The notes under the pieces are model-generated. The model ran no database searches. It was given only the letters and a program-made list of their open reading frames with translations, and had not been told where the DNA came from. This document shows positions 23,831 to 35,869 of a stretch of 64,000 bases of DNA, one piece after another (the first letter of the stretch is position 1; each line of letters opens with the position of its first letter). The stretch is from NCBI GenBank assembly GCA_015680685.1, contig MNCI01028444.1, positions 216,877 through 280,876 on the forward strand, in the 5' to 3' direction. The stretch is from Gnetum montanum (Eukaryota > Streptophyta > Gnetopsida > Gnetales > Gnetaceae). Position numbers and translations under genes: made by a program.

Positions 23831-24169
23831 GAGCAAAGGGCACTAGGTCTACCAAAGCCAATACCCATATCTACAATCCCCATGGCCAAGGTAACTGAAT
23901 AAGCTAGAACCAGCAAAGCACAAAGGAGCATTGAAGCCCCTAGGCAAACCAACCAAGCCAAGCACAAATCACCTCCAAGAGAGATCCATATCTTAGGACA
24001 CATGGAGGAAGTTAAAGCTAGCAAAAACATAATATATGGTAAAGACTTCGTGGATGCATTAGCCCAAGTTAAGCAAGTGCACAAATAGAAGAATACAACA
24101 TTAAGCTTGTATGACCTGATCACAGCCCCATCTGCCCACCGTGAAGCACTAGTGTGGATGTTGACCTCT

Positions 24170-24945
24170 ATTCCTATCATGAAGCACATCCCTGCAAATA
24201 AGAACTCCATCCATGTAGTGATGTTACCATATGAACTACAAGAATGAAGCTTCACCTCTCTAGCATTTCATGATGAGGCAATTAAGGTCAACCATGAGAA
24301 GGGTAAGGTCATAACAGCATCCATGTTCATCACCATATGTGTTGGGTAATGCAAGATTTAGAAAGTGCACATTGACGACAGGGTAGCAATAAACATAACT
24401 TTGTACATCATTGTTAACAAAATAGGCCTTGTGAACCAACCATATTTCTGAAATCCTTTAACTAGGCATGCATTGTCGTTAGGGTAATAGTCACCATAGC
24501 CTTTGTCGCAAGGGAAGAATTTCCCGCCATGACTACATTCATTGTCATAGAGGAAATGTCAAGCTTTAACTTAATTTTGGGCAGGCCATGGCTAGCCCAG
24601 TTATGAGCCATTTCCTCTCTGATCCACCAAGAAATCCACCTTTCATATGAAGGTGGCGAAGTTATCATCCATGGTGATAATGTAGCCCCTCTAGCCATCA
24701 ACAAAATGAATACAGAGCAAGGTTTAGAGGTGGAGTTTCCTGATGACACATCCATCGTAAAGGATAAGAATGAGACACATGAGGTAGACACGTCCGAAAA
24801 GGCAAGAGAAGTTGGTAACCTACTGAAAGATGCCTTGTGGGTAGAATTGCCCTTCAACATAGTGAGCAAGGATCAAGGAGACTATCGAATAGTGCAATCT
24901 AGGCCCTACGCACATCTTAACCCACATCGGATTAGGAAGTAACTG
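24170..24945 (+). pseudogene. E2 protease region, decayed
   Basis: Reads MFITICVG, KVHIDDRVAINI, then EFPAMTTFIVIEDMSSFNLI-like text, LGRPWLAQL, then IHQEIHLSYEGGEVIIHGDN. FNLILGRPWL is the conserved flap-to-C-terminal block of plant gypsy retropepsins. The active site reads IDDRVA instead of a DSG/DGG form. 24706-24942 is an open 78-codon tail (VEFPDDTSIV and a Lys/Glu-rich part). It would cut the gag-pol polyprotein; this copy is broken by stops. Confidence 0.7.
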
Positions 24946-25312
24946 CTCAACTAAGGTACCTCCTTAGCTTGAAATGCGCTTAATGCTTGTCCACCCTTCG
25001 CTTCCACCACCATGTATTTTACCTTTTGCCTACACTACATTTATTTACACATTTAAATTTAGCTTGATTGCTTATATTACGCATCATTTCACTTTTTTTA
25101 TGCATTTTTTCACTTTATTTATGGATTCATCCACTTTTTTTACGCACTCACTCGATTAGGTTAACGCATAAAAAATATCAAAGTGCATAAAATCATAAAC
25201 GTAAAAATCATCAAAAAGACAGATCGCAACGCATGGCCTGAAATGACCTTAAACTAGCAACACATGACCCAGAACTACCTTAAATTATCACTCTTAATTT
25301 CATCATCCATGT
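24946..25312. other. Spacer between protease and antisense gene 3' end
   Basis: T-rich stretch (25070-25150) and a short relic of the TTAAACTAGCA minisatellite (25230-25300). No gene. Confidence 0.5.
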
Positions 25313-25390
25313 TCAACTAGTGGTGCTAAGTGGGGGTGGAAGTTCTTCTTCCTCCATCGTGTCGCTAGGACCTACCGCATTGCCTAGCAC

Positions 25391-25483
25391 CTACAACAAT
25401 CATTAACAAACATGCACAATTAGTAAGCAAGTATGCATATTATGACCTAACTTAAAACATGAAAAACATAAAGAACCAAATAA
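25391..25483 (-). other. Intron in antisense gene (E2), last
   Basis: The minus strand reads CTTAG then GTTATTTGG, ending TGATTGTTGTAG before GTGCTAGG. It is 93 bases long. The matching E1 intron is 18149-18263. Confidence 0.65.
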
Positions 25484-26849
25484 CCTAAGAGGGTTCCACA
25501 TCGGTGAGTTCTAGAGGTAACTTTCCAAGGCTAGCCTCTAAGCACTGGAGGATCTCAGCTTCAAAAAGTTGCATCTAGTCTTCCTAGCCAAAGTCAATAC
25601 TTGCAAGGGTCTTCCCTTTGTCCATTGCGATCCAAGCGAGTGGCTCCATCAAGACTATAGTAGAAGAGGCCTCTCCAGAGGGGATGATGATTTGTCTCAC
25701 AGGAGAGTCACTCATGACCGTACTCTACACAAACAAGTTATATGCCTACTTCCCGCCAATCGCCTCAAGAAACAACTTGAGGTGACAATGTTTAGTAGAC
25801 TTCTTGTACCATCACATATATGCATCACACTCTCACTTGTACTGATGCTTATGGTTCTTCTACATCTATCCCCATCAATAAAACTTCATGCTATAATTAT
25901 TCTAATCCTAGTTCTTCTAAGTAAGCAAGTCCATCTAGAGTGTTGCTCTATCAACTCCCACATGGCCTCATTCTTACCACTAAGAGCTATCCAATATTTG
26001 GCATACTCGATCTCAGAGGCACACTAGATGCCATCTCCTTATGATTTAGCCACTGTGAAGGCATATTTGGATTGAAGATCCTTGATCTTCTCATCTTGGC
26101 TAGTCACCTTTTCTTGTAGTTCATGCATGCATTTCCACATGTTCTCATTCGAGCACTTGTAGACCCATAACACCTTTGCATAGAAAAGTGCATACTTTTT
26201 CTATCACTCATACATGTTACGAGGCACCTGATCAACTTTAGGAGGAAGGTCAAGTAGGATGTCCACCTTGGCCACCTTGCTTAAATCCCACTGCAGCTTA
26301 GGACCTATAGGCATGCAATAACTGAACAATATCAGCTAAAAAAAACTAAGCATTTAAGCAATAAAAAAATGGCATAAGATGAAAACATTGCACACATACT
26401 AAGCTTAGGGTCTGCTTGTCACAAGCAATCTACCATGTCCTTAACAACACCTTCCATGAAGAAGAATTTATCTAGCATATCTACCCATGGCTCCATGTAG
26501 TAGCTAAATGTGGAACCACTAATAGGAACATTTGATGCAATTAGCACCAAGCCCAATAACTTAAGATACTAGAGCAAATAAGGGAAGACAGATGGCAATA
26601 CAAGTTGATTACCTAGTAAGCCCTCAGGTGTGAGAGCAAGGGGCTCACTGAGCTGCATACCATCAAACAAACTATCAAAGTTAGCCCCATCAAGGTGAAG
26701 CAACCACTCTTCCTCCAACTATTGGAGGACCTCCATCACCTCGTGAGGATCATCTCCCTAAGCATCCTCCTCCTCAGCTTGAGGAAGTGCTTCATCCGCT
26801 ACCGCCTCGACTACTGCTCTTGCAGCCCTCTCTTTTTTTTTCTTTTTTT

Positions 26850-26979
26850 GATTAACACATATAGCACATTAGTATGCATAGCACATTATTAACTAATTAA
26901 CAATATAGCATAACAAAAAAACATAAAAATAAAAATACATGCATAAATGCAACTAACGCATCTTAGAAGCTACACATAC
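26850..26979 (-). other. Intron in antisense gene (E2)
   Basis: The donor on the minus strand is GTTGCAG then GTATGTGTAG at 26979. The body is AT-rich. The acceptor is eroded into an A/T tract, so the end is approximate. The E1 counterpart 37833-37948 has both sites intact. Confidence 0.6.
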
Positions 26980-28012
26980 CTGCAACATCTACACATAAGC
27001 TTGGAAGGTTGATGTGGATTCTCTTACTGCTTGGCTTCTTGACCTCAGGGATAGCTTCCTCTTAAGGATGCAACCTCTTAATCTTGGCCTTAGATGGCCC
27101 CACCATCTCTACTATATAACAATTCACCTTGCTTGTTCCATGGTGCCAACTAGAGGACCCTTACCTACACTAAAGCACAAGTAATGCAAGTTCCCCACGA
27201 GACCCTTAATTGTTACTAATGAGACTCATTGATTCCCTCAAGAGGGTCCTATGTGCATGTGGTCAAGAACATATTCTTGATTCATGACTTAGATAGTTGC
27301 TCATGGTCCTGCACCATCCATTGTCCATCATCTCACATAACCAAAAGCTTTGCAAACCCTCGTAGGTATCCTGCGAAGAATGCAAAATGGATGTGAGACC
27401 TCACTTGGAGGTTGAATCGTAGCCTAGAGATCTTTGCATGCAAGCCAATGGCTATGTACACTACCCAGTTGAACCTCATGCCCTCTAGCAAGACCTCCTT
27501 CATCACTTGTGCCTACTCCACCCCAAGGATCTTTCCTTGAAAAAGTAGCTTTGGCAAGGCATGAGCATAGAATAGAGGGCAAAGCTTTCATACCTCTGAC
27601 ACTTGCACATCCTTGATTGGTATGCCCTTGTGAGACTAAATGGCCACTAACTAGTCCTCAATCTTCACTCTATGGTCCACCTCTCTGTTGGCCTTATCAA
27701 CAATCATCAAACCATTAGTAGGAATGCTAAAGAGGTCAGCAAAGAAGGCCTTGCTGAGATCCAACACTTCTATCATGCTATGCACCTAGGTGACAAATTG
27801 CCTAACATCACTACTAAAGAAGTCGATGATGGTAACTATTTCAGTCATCAAGATACTTAGTCTAAGGACCAAGAATAGGTCCATTAACCCAGCATGCGCA
27901 AGTCAAGCTATCAGTGCATCTAGTTCTTTATGGCATAGCCAGTGTTGCATGATGAGGGTGGGCTATGTGTGGCTTGTGGTGATCATTGTCACCTTAGCTA
28001 AGGTAACCACCA

Positions 28013-28144
28013 CTACAACATAATGTAATTAACGTTAGCATCATGCAAACAAGGTAAACTAAAAAGCATACATGAGCAACCACATGAGCCAAAACATAAA
28101 TGCATACATGGTACAAATAGCATGTGAGATAGGGGTGGTGCTAC
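28013..28144 (-). other. Intron in antisense gene (E2)
   Basis: The minus strand has donor CTT then GTAGCACC and acceptor ATTATGTTGTAG before TGGTGG. It is 132 bases long. The coding sense of the two sides differs clearly from the AT-rich middle. Confidence 0.5.
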
Positions 28145-28393
28145 AAGCATCTCCTTGGTGTTAATCTTACCAATAGCCCACTCCTCATCCAACTAGCCAT
28201 GGATCCTATATCGCTCGTATGCCTTTAGGTATTGGGTAGGGTAGGCCTCCAAATCATGCCCCACTTACTCAATCAAAACTGCCCAAAGATTTTTGCATGA
28301 TGAGAACACCTCCAGGGAAGTGCGGGTCAAGGTTAAAACTTTTGCTTCATCATGCAGGCCCTCATCAACTCTGGACTTGGCACTAACCATGAG

Positions 28394-28456
28394 CTGTTAG
28401 TAGTTTAACATAAGCTAGTAGCAAAAAAACATTGCAAGAACCATAAAAGCACTTAC
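28394..28456 (-). other. Short intron in antisense gene (E2)
   Basis: The minus strand has donor TAGAGG then GTAAGTGC and acceptor ACTACTAACAG before CTCATGGTTAG. It is 63 bases long, near the lower limit for plant introns. Confidence 0.5.
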
Positions 28457-28920
28457 CCTCTAGCACAGTAGATAGTTCTAGGTGGGTTCTAGAACAGGGT
28501 ATGCACCTATAGTACAATAAAAAGGATGTTTCTCTTGTTATAACAAGTAAACCTTGTTATGCGCCATACACTGGATAGCTGCCAAGCGCTCCTATGGCCT
28601 ATGCCTGAACCACCTACCCCATCAACATTAGAAATGGGCTCATCTAAGATGAACTTCAAGATGCCATGGTTAGCCTCGGGCAACAACATCTCAATGATAG
28701 CACTAGCAGCCTCCATTGCCAAGTGTGACCACATGATCACACTAAATTGCTGCAATAGGTATTCTAAGAACTACCAAGCTCTTGGCTGAAACCACACTAC
28801 CTAATGGCCCACTCACATATTTGTTGCAAGTGTGTTAGGAACAGGTTTGTTCATGCAACATAGGATGCCCATGAGCTCAACTACTATCAATACGGGCTTC
28901 AACAACACCCTTCAACCAAC

Positions 28921-30850
28921 AAGCAACAAGCAAAGCATTAGTACACATACATAAATGCAAATTTTGGCATTAAAATACCAAGATAAGTTAGCAAAACTAG
29001 CAAAATATAACACAAACTAGTAAAAAATTCCCAATTTTGATAATACACCCTAGGCCCCCATGGGTGTAGGACATCGCTTAACTCATTTGACATGCCTGGC
29101 ACTCACTAGGGTATAACATGTTTTTCATAGGCTTAGTGCTATGCTTTGCAAGTCTAGCATCATGCATAGTTAACAAAATTTTGTCAAAATTTCTTTAACT
29201 TTGGACTACCTTAGTGGAGAGCGTAGTCCAAAAAAGGATAAAATTTTTCTAACTCTGGGACTACCCTAACTATGCTGTAAAATGTGGAAAGTGTAGTCTC
29301 AAAAAAATACATTTTGGCAAACACATTTCAATAAACACTTAACAAAGTAGGCATTTTGGCAAACACTTAGCAAACTACCCTCTTGACCCTAGAAGCATGG
29401 AGAGCATAGTTCTGTCCCATAGCCATGGAGAGCATAGTCTCCCCATGGTGTCTCATGGTGCCCCACTAAGGCCCTACCATTGTGGTTGGCCATGCCCCCC
29501 ACCAAAGAAACAAATGAAAAAAAATGAAAGAAACACATGCAGTCTACCACTGATCGTAACCGCAGCCATGATGCCTATGGCCACATTGCGAGGTATCACC
29601 TATGGTTGGCCCTAACCCCCTAACCCCACTCCATAGCACCTACCCTTGTGCCCTAGTTGCTATAGGAACACCTATAGCCTGGCTATGGTGTGCAAAGGCC
29701 TAAACCCTAGCCTCCCATGTGGCCTTAAATCCCATGCCCACTAATGGATGCAACAACACAAATAAATAATAGCAAAGAGGCTTGCAATGATGGTCATGGC
29801 CCCTACAGCCATGCCGCTATGAGACACATAGTCTTAAACCTTGTAACCCTGTAAGAAAAGAGGGGGCACAACAAACCCTAGTGCTAATAGTGACTGTGGA
29901 TTTGGTAGTCATGCCGCAACATGTAGTGGTAGCTGCAACTCCCATAGCCACACCACAAGGTGGAATGGCAACCATCACAGCTACACTGCAAGGCCACCAT
30001 AAGGCCCTAAGCCCATGGCCCAAAATAAGCAAAACACTCCCACCATAAAAACCCTCAACACCATCACATAGTAGCATGGATGATGCACAATCGCAATGGT
30101 CACTACCATGGTAAGGCATGCAAGATGGTGCATGACACTATGCTCCCTACAACCCTCAAAATCCTCACCAAGAAAAAACCATAAAAAATTGAATCCAAAA
30201 TGGGAGAGTGTGGTCAGTACCTAGCTGACATTGATGGCCTCCTCTCCTCCACAGGTGCCTATGGAAAGTAGCCTAGTGCTCTCTCCCCCTCAATGATGTT
30301 CACCAATCCTAAATGTAGGCATTCACTCTAATGCATTATCTTTCCCCCAACTACACTCTCCATTGGCAGTGATGGTAGAAGTAGCAACAAGACTACACTC
30401 CCAACGTCATGATGAAAAAGCAAGAAAATGAATAGTTACCATGGTAAAATCATGCCTATATGCCCTCCCAGGATCATTTAATGATCCACCAACCTAGAAC
30501 TATGCTCCACACTAAACACCTAGTGGAGAGCATAGTTGGGTGAGAGTGTAGTTAATCATACTTAGCCCAAAATCACAAATTTTCACTACCTTACAAATGT
30601 GTAAGTCAATTCCACTCCCAAGCATGGCTAAGCCTCCTCGGAATAGCATGTTTGAAGCATCCACGGCTTGTTGAGGCCTAAAACTAGCACAAACATGTTT
30701 ACATTTCATAGAAATTTATATGCATACTTAGGAAAATTTCATTAGATTGCTTTTTCCATTTATGCATATTAACTTTGTTAAAACAAGTGTCGCTTGATGT
30801 TTTTCTAGTTTATTTTGCAAGAACATGACATGGCTATGCACAAGCAGATC
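28921..30850. other. Spacer between the antisense gene 5' end and RT
   Basis: Largely non-coding by eye. It contains scattered GAGAGYRTAGTC words (29216, 29290, 29400, 29430, 30350, 30525-30550). It also has a locally GC-richer part (29400-30130) with many CCATGGC/GCCATGGC-like words. Open stretches on either strand here are compositional and not supported as genes. It would be the promoter side of the antisense gene. Confidence 0.45.
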
Positions 30851-30899
30851 TTCTCACCTTTGGTCCTCATAGGACCTCATGGAAACATTCAATAATGTG

Positions 30900-33090
30900 T
30901 TGACCCTCATTACCTAGACCTTCTGCCTACCACGTACAATGAGTACATAGTGTCTATAGAGGCACCACTAGACTAGCCCAACCATCTAGTCAAGTTTCTC
31001 AATCTAGAGGCAAGGAACATCAAAAAGGATCCCTTTGTTGAGATCCCTATGGCTACACCCAACAGTGAGGTAAAAACACTAAAAATAAGTTCCTCACTAG
31101 AGCCCCAACATGCCCAAGACATTTCTAAAGTACATTAAAGCCTTTGTATGGTCATTCGAGGACATGCCAAGCCTAGATCCTCAACTAGTCCAACACAACA
31201 TCATTTTCGATCCCTGCATCAAACCAATTAAGCAAAAAGTGTGCAAGCTTTAGGTGGCATTGGAAATATGTGATGAGATCACCAAGCTTTACAAAGCTCA
31301 TTTCATCCACACTGTTGACTATGCAAACTAGGTCTCCAACATCGTAGTTATGCCTAAGAAAAATGGAAGTATACACATTTGCATAGACTTCAAGGACCTA
31401 AACAAGACAACCATCAAAGATGACTTCCCATTGCCCAATATCGATCAACTAATTGATACCACAGTTGGGCACACCTTATTGTCCTTCATGGATGGGTTCT
31501 CAAGCTACAACCAAATTAGGATCAACCTTGAGCACTAGCTTAGTACAACCTTCATGACCCCCTAGGGTACATTTTTGTTATACCATGATGCCTTTTGAAC
31601 TCAAGGACACAGGAGCAACATATCAACTTATGATAACGTATATCTTTAGCAACTACCTATGTAGTTTGCTTAACAACTATGTCGATGACATTGCCATTAA
31701 GTCCAAAGTGATCCACAACCATGCAAATGATCTAGACTTAGTGCTTAAACACTGCCTAAAACACGAGCTTAGGTTAAACCCCAAAAGATATGTTTTTGAC
31801 ATCAGAATGGGCCAAATGCTTCACTTTGTAGTATCTAAAGTAGGAATATGCATAGACCCTAACAAGGTTAAAGCCATAACCAACTTAGCATCACTAGCCA
31901 ACCTTAAGAAGCTTTGAGGGTTACAAGGTAAGTTATAGTTTATACATAGGTTTATTGCCTGGTTAACTAATAAGCTACAACCAATGCAACATCTACTCAA
32001 GAAGGGAGTCCACTTCTAGTGGACTGCTTAGTGCCAAGAAGCATTTGACAACCTTAAGCAAGAGCTGGCACAATTACCTATAGTTCACCCCCACAAGGAG
32101 ATAAACCTATTTACATCTACCTTGCCACTTCTAACACATCCATCACTTCTTTTCTTTGCCAAAAGTGAGATGATGGCGTAGAGGTCCTAGTTTACTACTT
32201 GAGCCACGCATTAGTAGCCTATGAAGTGAAATACAATGATGTGAAAAAGCACTCCCTCACCCTAGTCTTCTCATTGAAGAAGTGAAGGCATTACCTCTTT
32301 CACAGCCAACTTAATATCATTTGCAAAAACAACATACTCTGAATCATAATGACAAATATCTATGAAAGCAATCACATTACATGACATAAAGCAATAACAA
32401 TAGAGTTTGACCTACATTATGCCATGCAAGCCTCAAAAAAAGGTCAAGCTATAACCACATAATCATAGCTTCACCCATAAATTATTAAGCAACCATAAAT
32501 CCTAAATTCCTAGACGAGCATGTTCATAGCATTAGCCAAGTGCCCAAAAACTATGAGGCACTCTTGCATTTTGACAGAGCTTCAATCTCTCAAGGGGGTA
32601 GCACCGCTACTATTATCATGTTTCCCTTTGGAGAGATCTGACCCTTTGCATATCATTTCACATTTCCTTACACTAACAACATGATAAACTACGAAGGTCT
32701 CCTTTGAGGTATCCTTCCAACATGCAAGCTAGGGATCCAACACATAGTGATCCAAGGTAACTCATAATTAGTGGTCAACTAGGTAATAGAGGTTTACACC
32801 TACAAGGCACAACATTTACAACTTTACTGTAACCTGGCAAAGCACCTCCTTTAACACTTTGCAATTGCCGATGTCCAACATATTCCCAAAAATGAAAATG
32901 CCATGCCAATGCACTAGCAACGCTAGCCTATCACACATATCATTGACGTCGCATCCATAGCCAAGTAAGCACAACCCATGCAAAAGAGTGATACGATGAC
33001 ATCAAGGTGTACCTCTTACAGGATGAGCCTCTGCAACATTTAACTACTACTTAAAAAGACACAGTGCACAAAATGTTCACATTAATACAT
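30900..33090 (+). pseudogene. pol: E2 reverse transcriptase and RNase H, decayed
   Basis: RT: KYIKAFVWSFEDMPSLDPQL, then VVMPKKNGSIHICIDFKDLN, FPLPNIDQLID, LSFMDGFSSYNQI, then a one-base shift near 31580 and MPFELKDTGATYQ, NNYVDDIAIKS, LRLNPKR. YVDD, the catalytic motif of gypsy RTs, is kept. From 31920 comes the RT connection (FIAWLTNKLQPM, LLKKGVHFQWT, EAFDNLKQEL) and then an RNase H-type stretch near 32520-32870 (NNMINYEGLL, CKLGIQHIVIQG, AQHLQLYCNLAKHL). It would copy element RNA into DNA. Stops and shifts inactivate it. Confidence 0.9.
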
Positions 33091-34205
33091 CATTGTAGGT
33101 GATAACACGTTATGTCGCAAATCCTAAGATGGCATACTACTAACTTGCATAAGCAATAGTGAAGCATAAATAATCATTAAGCAAGTCCACAAAGGACTAT
33201 GTGAAGGTCACATAGCACCTAGGGTAATGGTAACAAAAATTAGATGGTTATGCTACTATTGGCCTTACATGGAAAGCAATTATGTCTCAAAGGTCAAAAT
33301 GTGTGACACTTGTCAATGGCATGGCAACTTATTGCACGTGTCACCAATTGAAGTACACACAATGCAAATCACGTGGCTATTCCAATGTTGGGGCTTGGAT
33401 ATCATCAGACCCATAACACCCAAGTCCTCTATAGGGCATAGCTTCATAATAATTACAACTGAGTATTTTACCAAATGGGTTGAGGCTATTTCCATTAGAA
33501 AGATGACATTACAACAGGTTTGCAAATTCATGTTAGATAACATAGTGCCCCGTTTTGGCTTACCCATGACTATAGTAACCAACAATGAGCCACAATTTAG
33601 AAGTGCTAAAACTAAAGCCTTTTGTGAGCACCTTGGCATTAAACATTCCTTTTCATTGCCATACTACCCTCATGCAAATGGCCAAGTGAAGGCCACTAAC
33701 AAGGTCATCATCAACTTTCTCAAAAAAATGCTACGTAATAGCAAACAACGATGGCATGAGCAACTAGTCTACACGCTTTGGGCCTACCACACAACATGTT
33801 GAATAGCAACAGATATGACACCTTACAACCTTGTGTACAAGTCTAAAGCAATTTTGCTACTTGAATTGTAGGTTCCATTGCTCTAGATGATCCTCTCAGA
33901 TTTCATTAACGAAGGTCAAAATAATGAGTTGAGAACTATAGACCTCAACTCAATAGAGGAGGAGTGTATGCATATGCTTGATCATATTTAGTGGTATCAA
34001 GAAAGGTAATAGCAAAAGCATCATCATAATCAGCATCAGTGCCTTATCAAGAAAGGGGACCTAGTCCTCAAGGTCGTTCGCAAGCCCAGGAATAAATTTT
34101 CAGCCAACTGGGAAGGGCCTTTCTTGGTCACTAAGGCCTATGATAATGGAGCATTCAAGATTTCTAATCAAGAAGACATGAGTTTTCTAATCTAGTGAAC
34201 AATTT
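33090..34205 (+). pseudogene. pol: E2 integrase, decayed
   Basis: Zinc-binding part: VHKGLCEGHIAP and later MCDTCQWHGN (HHCC type). A 191-codon open frame (33227-33802) carries the rve core: WGLDIIRPITPKSS, FTKWVEAI, VPRFGLPMTIVTNNEPQF, then YYPHANGQVKATNKVI. In active relatives the second and third catalytic residues are Asp (TDNGxQF) and Glu (GQAEATNK); here they read Asn and Lys, so catalysis is lost. The C-terminal KKGDLVLKVVRKPRNKFSAN and WEGPFLVTKAY follow after a stop at 33800. Confidence 0.92.
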
Positions 34206-34224
34206 TTTTGAAGTTGTATTACAT

Positions 34225-34740
34225 ATAACATGCAACATCACACACCAATGAAGCAAGGTAAACATTTGTCCACTATGACACTAAACGAGCACATTCATCT
34301 GCTACAACGTTAAACTAACACACACCCAACTTTCATCTACTATGACGCTAAACTAACATAGCATTCATCCTCTACAACATTAAACTAACACAACATTCAT
34401 CCTCTATGATGCTAAACTGGCAAAGCATCCATCCACTATAATATTAAACTGGCACGCACAGCATTCATCTGCTATGATGTTAAACTAGCATAACATTTGT
34501 CTGCTACAATGTTAAACTAACATAACATTCATCTACTACGATGTTAAACTAGCATAGATTATACATCATGACTATAAACTAGCATAGATCATTTGCTATG
34601 ATGTTAAACTAGCTCATAGTAGTCCGCTAAGACTGTAAACTAGCATGGCATGGTCTACCAGGACCTTAAACTAGGTTCACGATCTACTAGGACCTTAAAC
34701 TAGTAAAGCCACAGTCTACCAAGATCCTAAATTAGGTTCA
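34225..34740 (+). repeat. Minisatellite downstream of integrase
   Basis: About 14 irregular units of 30-40 bases with core 'ctacgatgttaaactagcat'. E1 has the same array at 42710-43035, and the core matches the array at 17420-17800. Confidence 0.85.
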
Positions 34741-35869
34741 TGATTAGCCACTAATAATTCCTTCCATCCTCTTGCAACTAAGCAAGCAAGCATAACCCTT
34801 ACCCCCCTTCTACACCATGCAAACAAGCGTGTTGTAGTCCTAGAATGGAGCACTTGCCACAGGTACAACCTTTGGAGCACTTGCAACATCTGGCCCTTCA
34901 CAATCTTGCTGGTTGTTTGGAGCACTTGCAACAAGGGCAGCCTTTGGAACACTTGCAACATCTTCGGCCCTTACAATTTTTTGGCATTTTTCTTGTCTTG
35001 TGTGGTTTTCTTGTCTTCTCAAAGTTGTGTTTACAGGATAAAGTCCTAGGTCATCATCCAAAGGCACATCTCATCACTTTGATATGCATGATTGGACTAG
35101 TTAAGCCTCTCAAGAGTGCACATCCCCCTCATCCCATTATAGCCTACTCACCGCTACTCCTATATCCAAATACTCTTCTGTTCTTCATGTAGCAAAGCTT
35201 GCAAACTTTTCTGACACTCATATAATGTGACCACCTAGCATCCTCTTCACATATCTCATCAAACATCAAGCTTCTCAAGGTAGATGTAACATAAGTTGTC
35301 TCATGGGAAGCCTCTATCAGCCGGTCAAAGCCTAGGTGAATGTAACATAGGTCATTCAGGGGAGGAAACACCCATCATACAGACACCATGTTGTTTTGTT
35401 AATGATGAAGCAAAGCCCATCTAGTGACATGCAATTCACTTGATGAGAAGCATTTTCCTTAACAAACATAAAAAAAACATGTTTCCAAGCAATCAAGTAG
35501 CAAAGTAGTTTTACAGTCAGCCCAACCTTAAACCTACACCTTGACTCTCTCATGAGCACTTTGACAAGAGGTCAACATTTTCAAGGGTAAGCCACTTTGA
35601 TGCCTTATTCACCATCGACCATGATGTCATAATACGTTGTTTACACCTTACCCTCCCCCTTTCTATCCCTATCACATCGCCTACACCCTCTCTTGTTATT
35701 TACCTACCATCTAGCAAGCCCCTATCCATAGCACTCTTCAAGCACAGTGCAATGACATCCGATCAAATACTGAAGAGCAATGTTGATGCTAGGCCTGCTA
35801 TGGTGTTTTTGTTGTTCTTTGTTAACATCTCTTAGGCCACTCCTCTAGACGTCAACAAAGAGAGACCAA
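34741..35869 (+). other. E2 3' untranslated region with a small repeat
   Basis: Colinear with 43036-44169 of E1. An insert at 34845-34975 holds three to four copies of 'ggagcacttgcaacatctt' and is absent from E1. ORFs across it are repeat artefacts. The 3' LTR begins after 'caacaaagagagaccaa', a purine-rich tract suited to plus-strand priming. Confidence 0.6.

Larger units (their letters stand above)
25313..28920 (-). pseudogene. E2 antisense multi-exon gene between protease and RT
   Basis: Read 5' to 3' on the minus strand. Exon near 28755-28457: MWSHLAMEAASAIIEMLLPE, then ILDEPISNVDGVGGSGIGHR. Exon 28393-28145: MVSAKSRVDEGL, LEAYPTQYLKAYERYRIHG, LDEEWAIGKINTKE. Exon 28012-26980: VTIIDFFSSDVRQFVT, MIEVLDLSKAFFADLFSIPT, VDHRVKIED, FNWVVYIAIGLHAKISRLRF, RSHIHFAFFAGYLRGFAKLL. 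Exons to 26400: a Glu/Ala-rich stretch, LDGANFDSLFDGMQLSEPLA, FFFMEGVVKDMVDCL. Then HELQEKVTSQDEKIKDLQSK (coiled coil), AMDKGKTLASIDFG, EASLGKLPLELTDVEP, and last exon GPSDTMEEEELPPPLSTTS with stop at 25313-25315. Joins carry GT/AG ends. The protein is not recognised; a PMD-like extra ORF of Tat elements is one candidate. In-frame stops, some shared with E1, mark it as decayed. The 5' start is uncertain. Confidence 0.7.

Noticed and set aside
29817-30119. 100-codon minus-strand frame rich in Cys, Gly and Val
   Set aside because: Composition-driven (CCATGGC/GCCAT words), with no counterpart elsewhere and no motif; not a supported gene.
34840-35067. VASAP repeats on the minus strand, and HLPQ repeats on the plus strand
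   Set aside because: Both strands of a short minisatellite insert in a 3' untranslated region, absent from E1.
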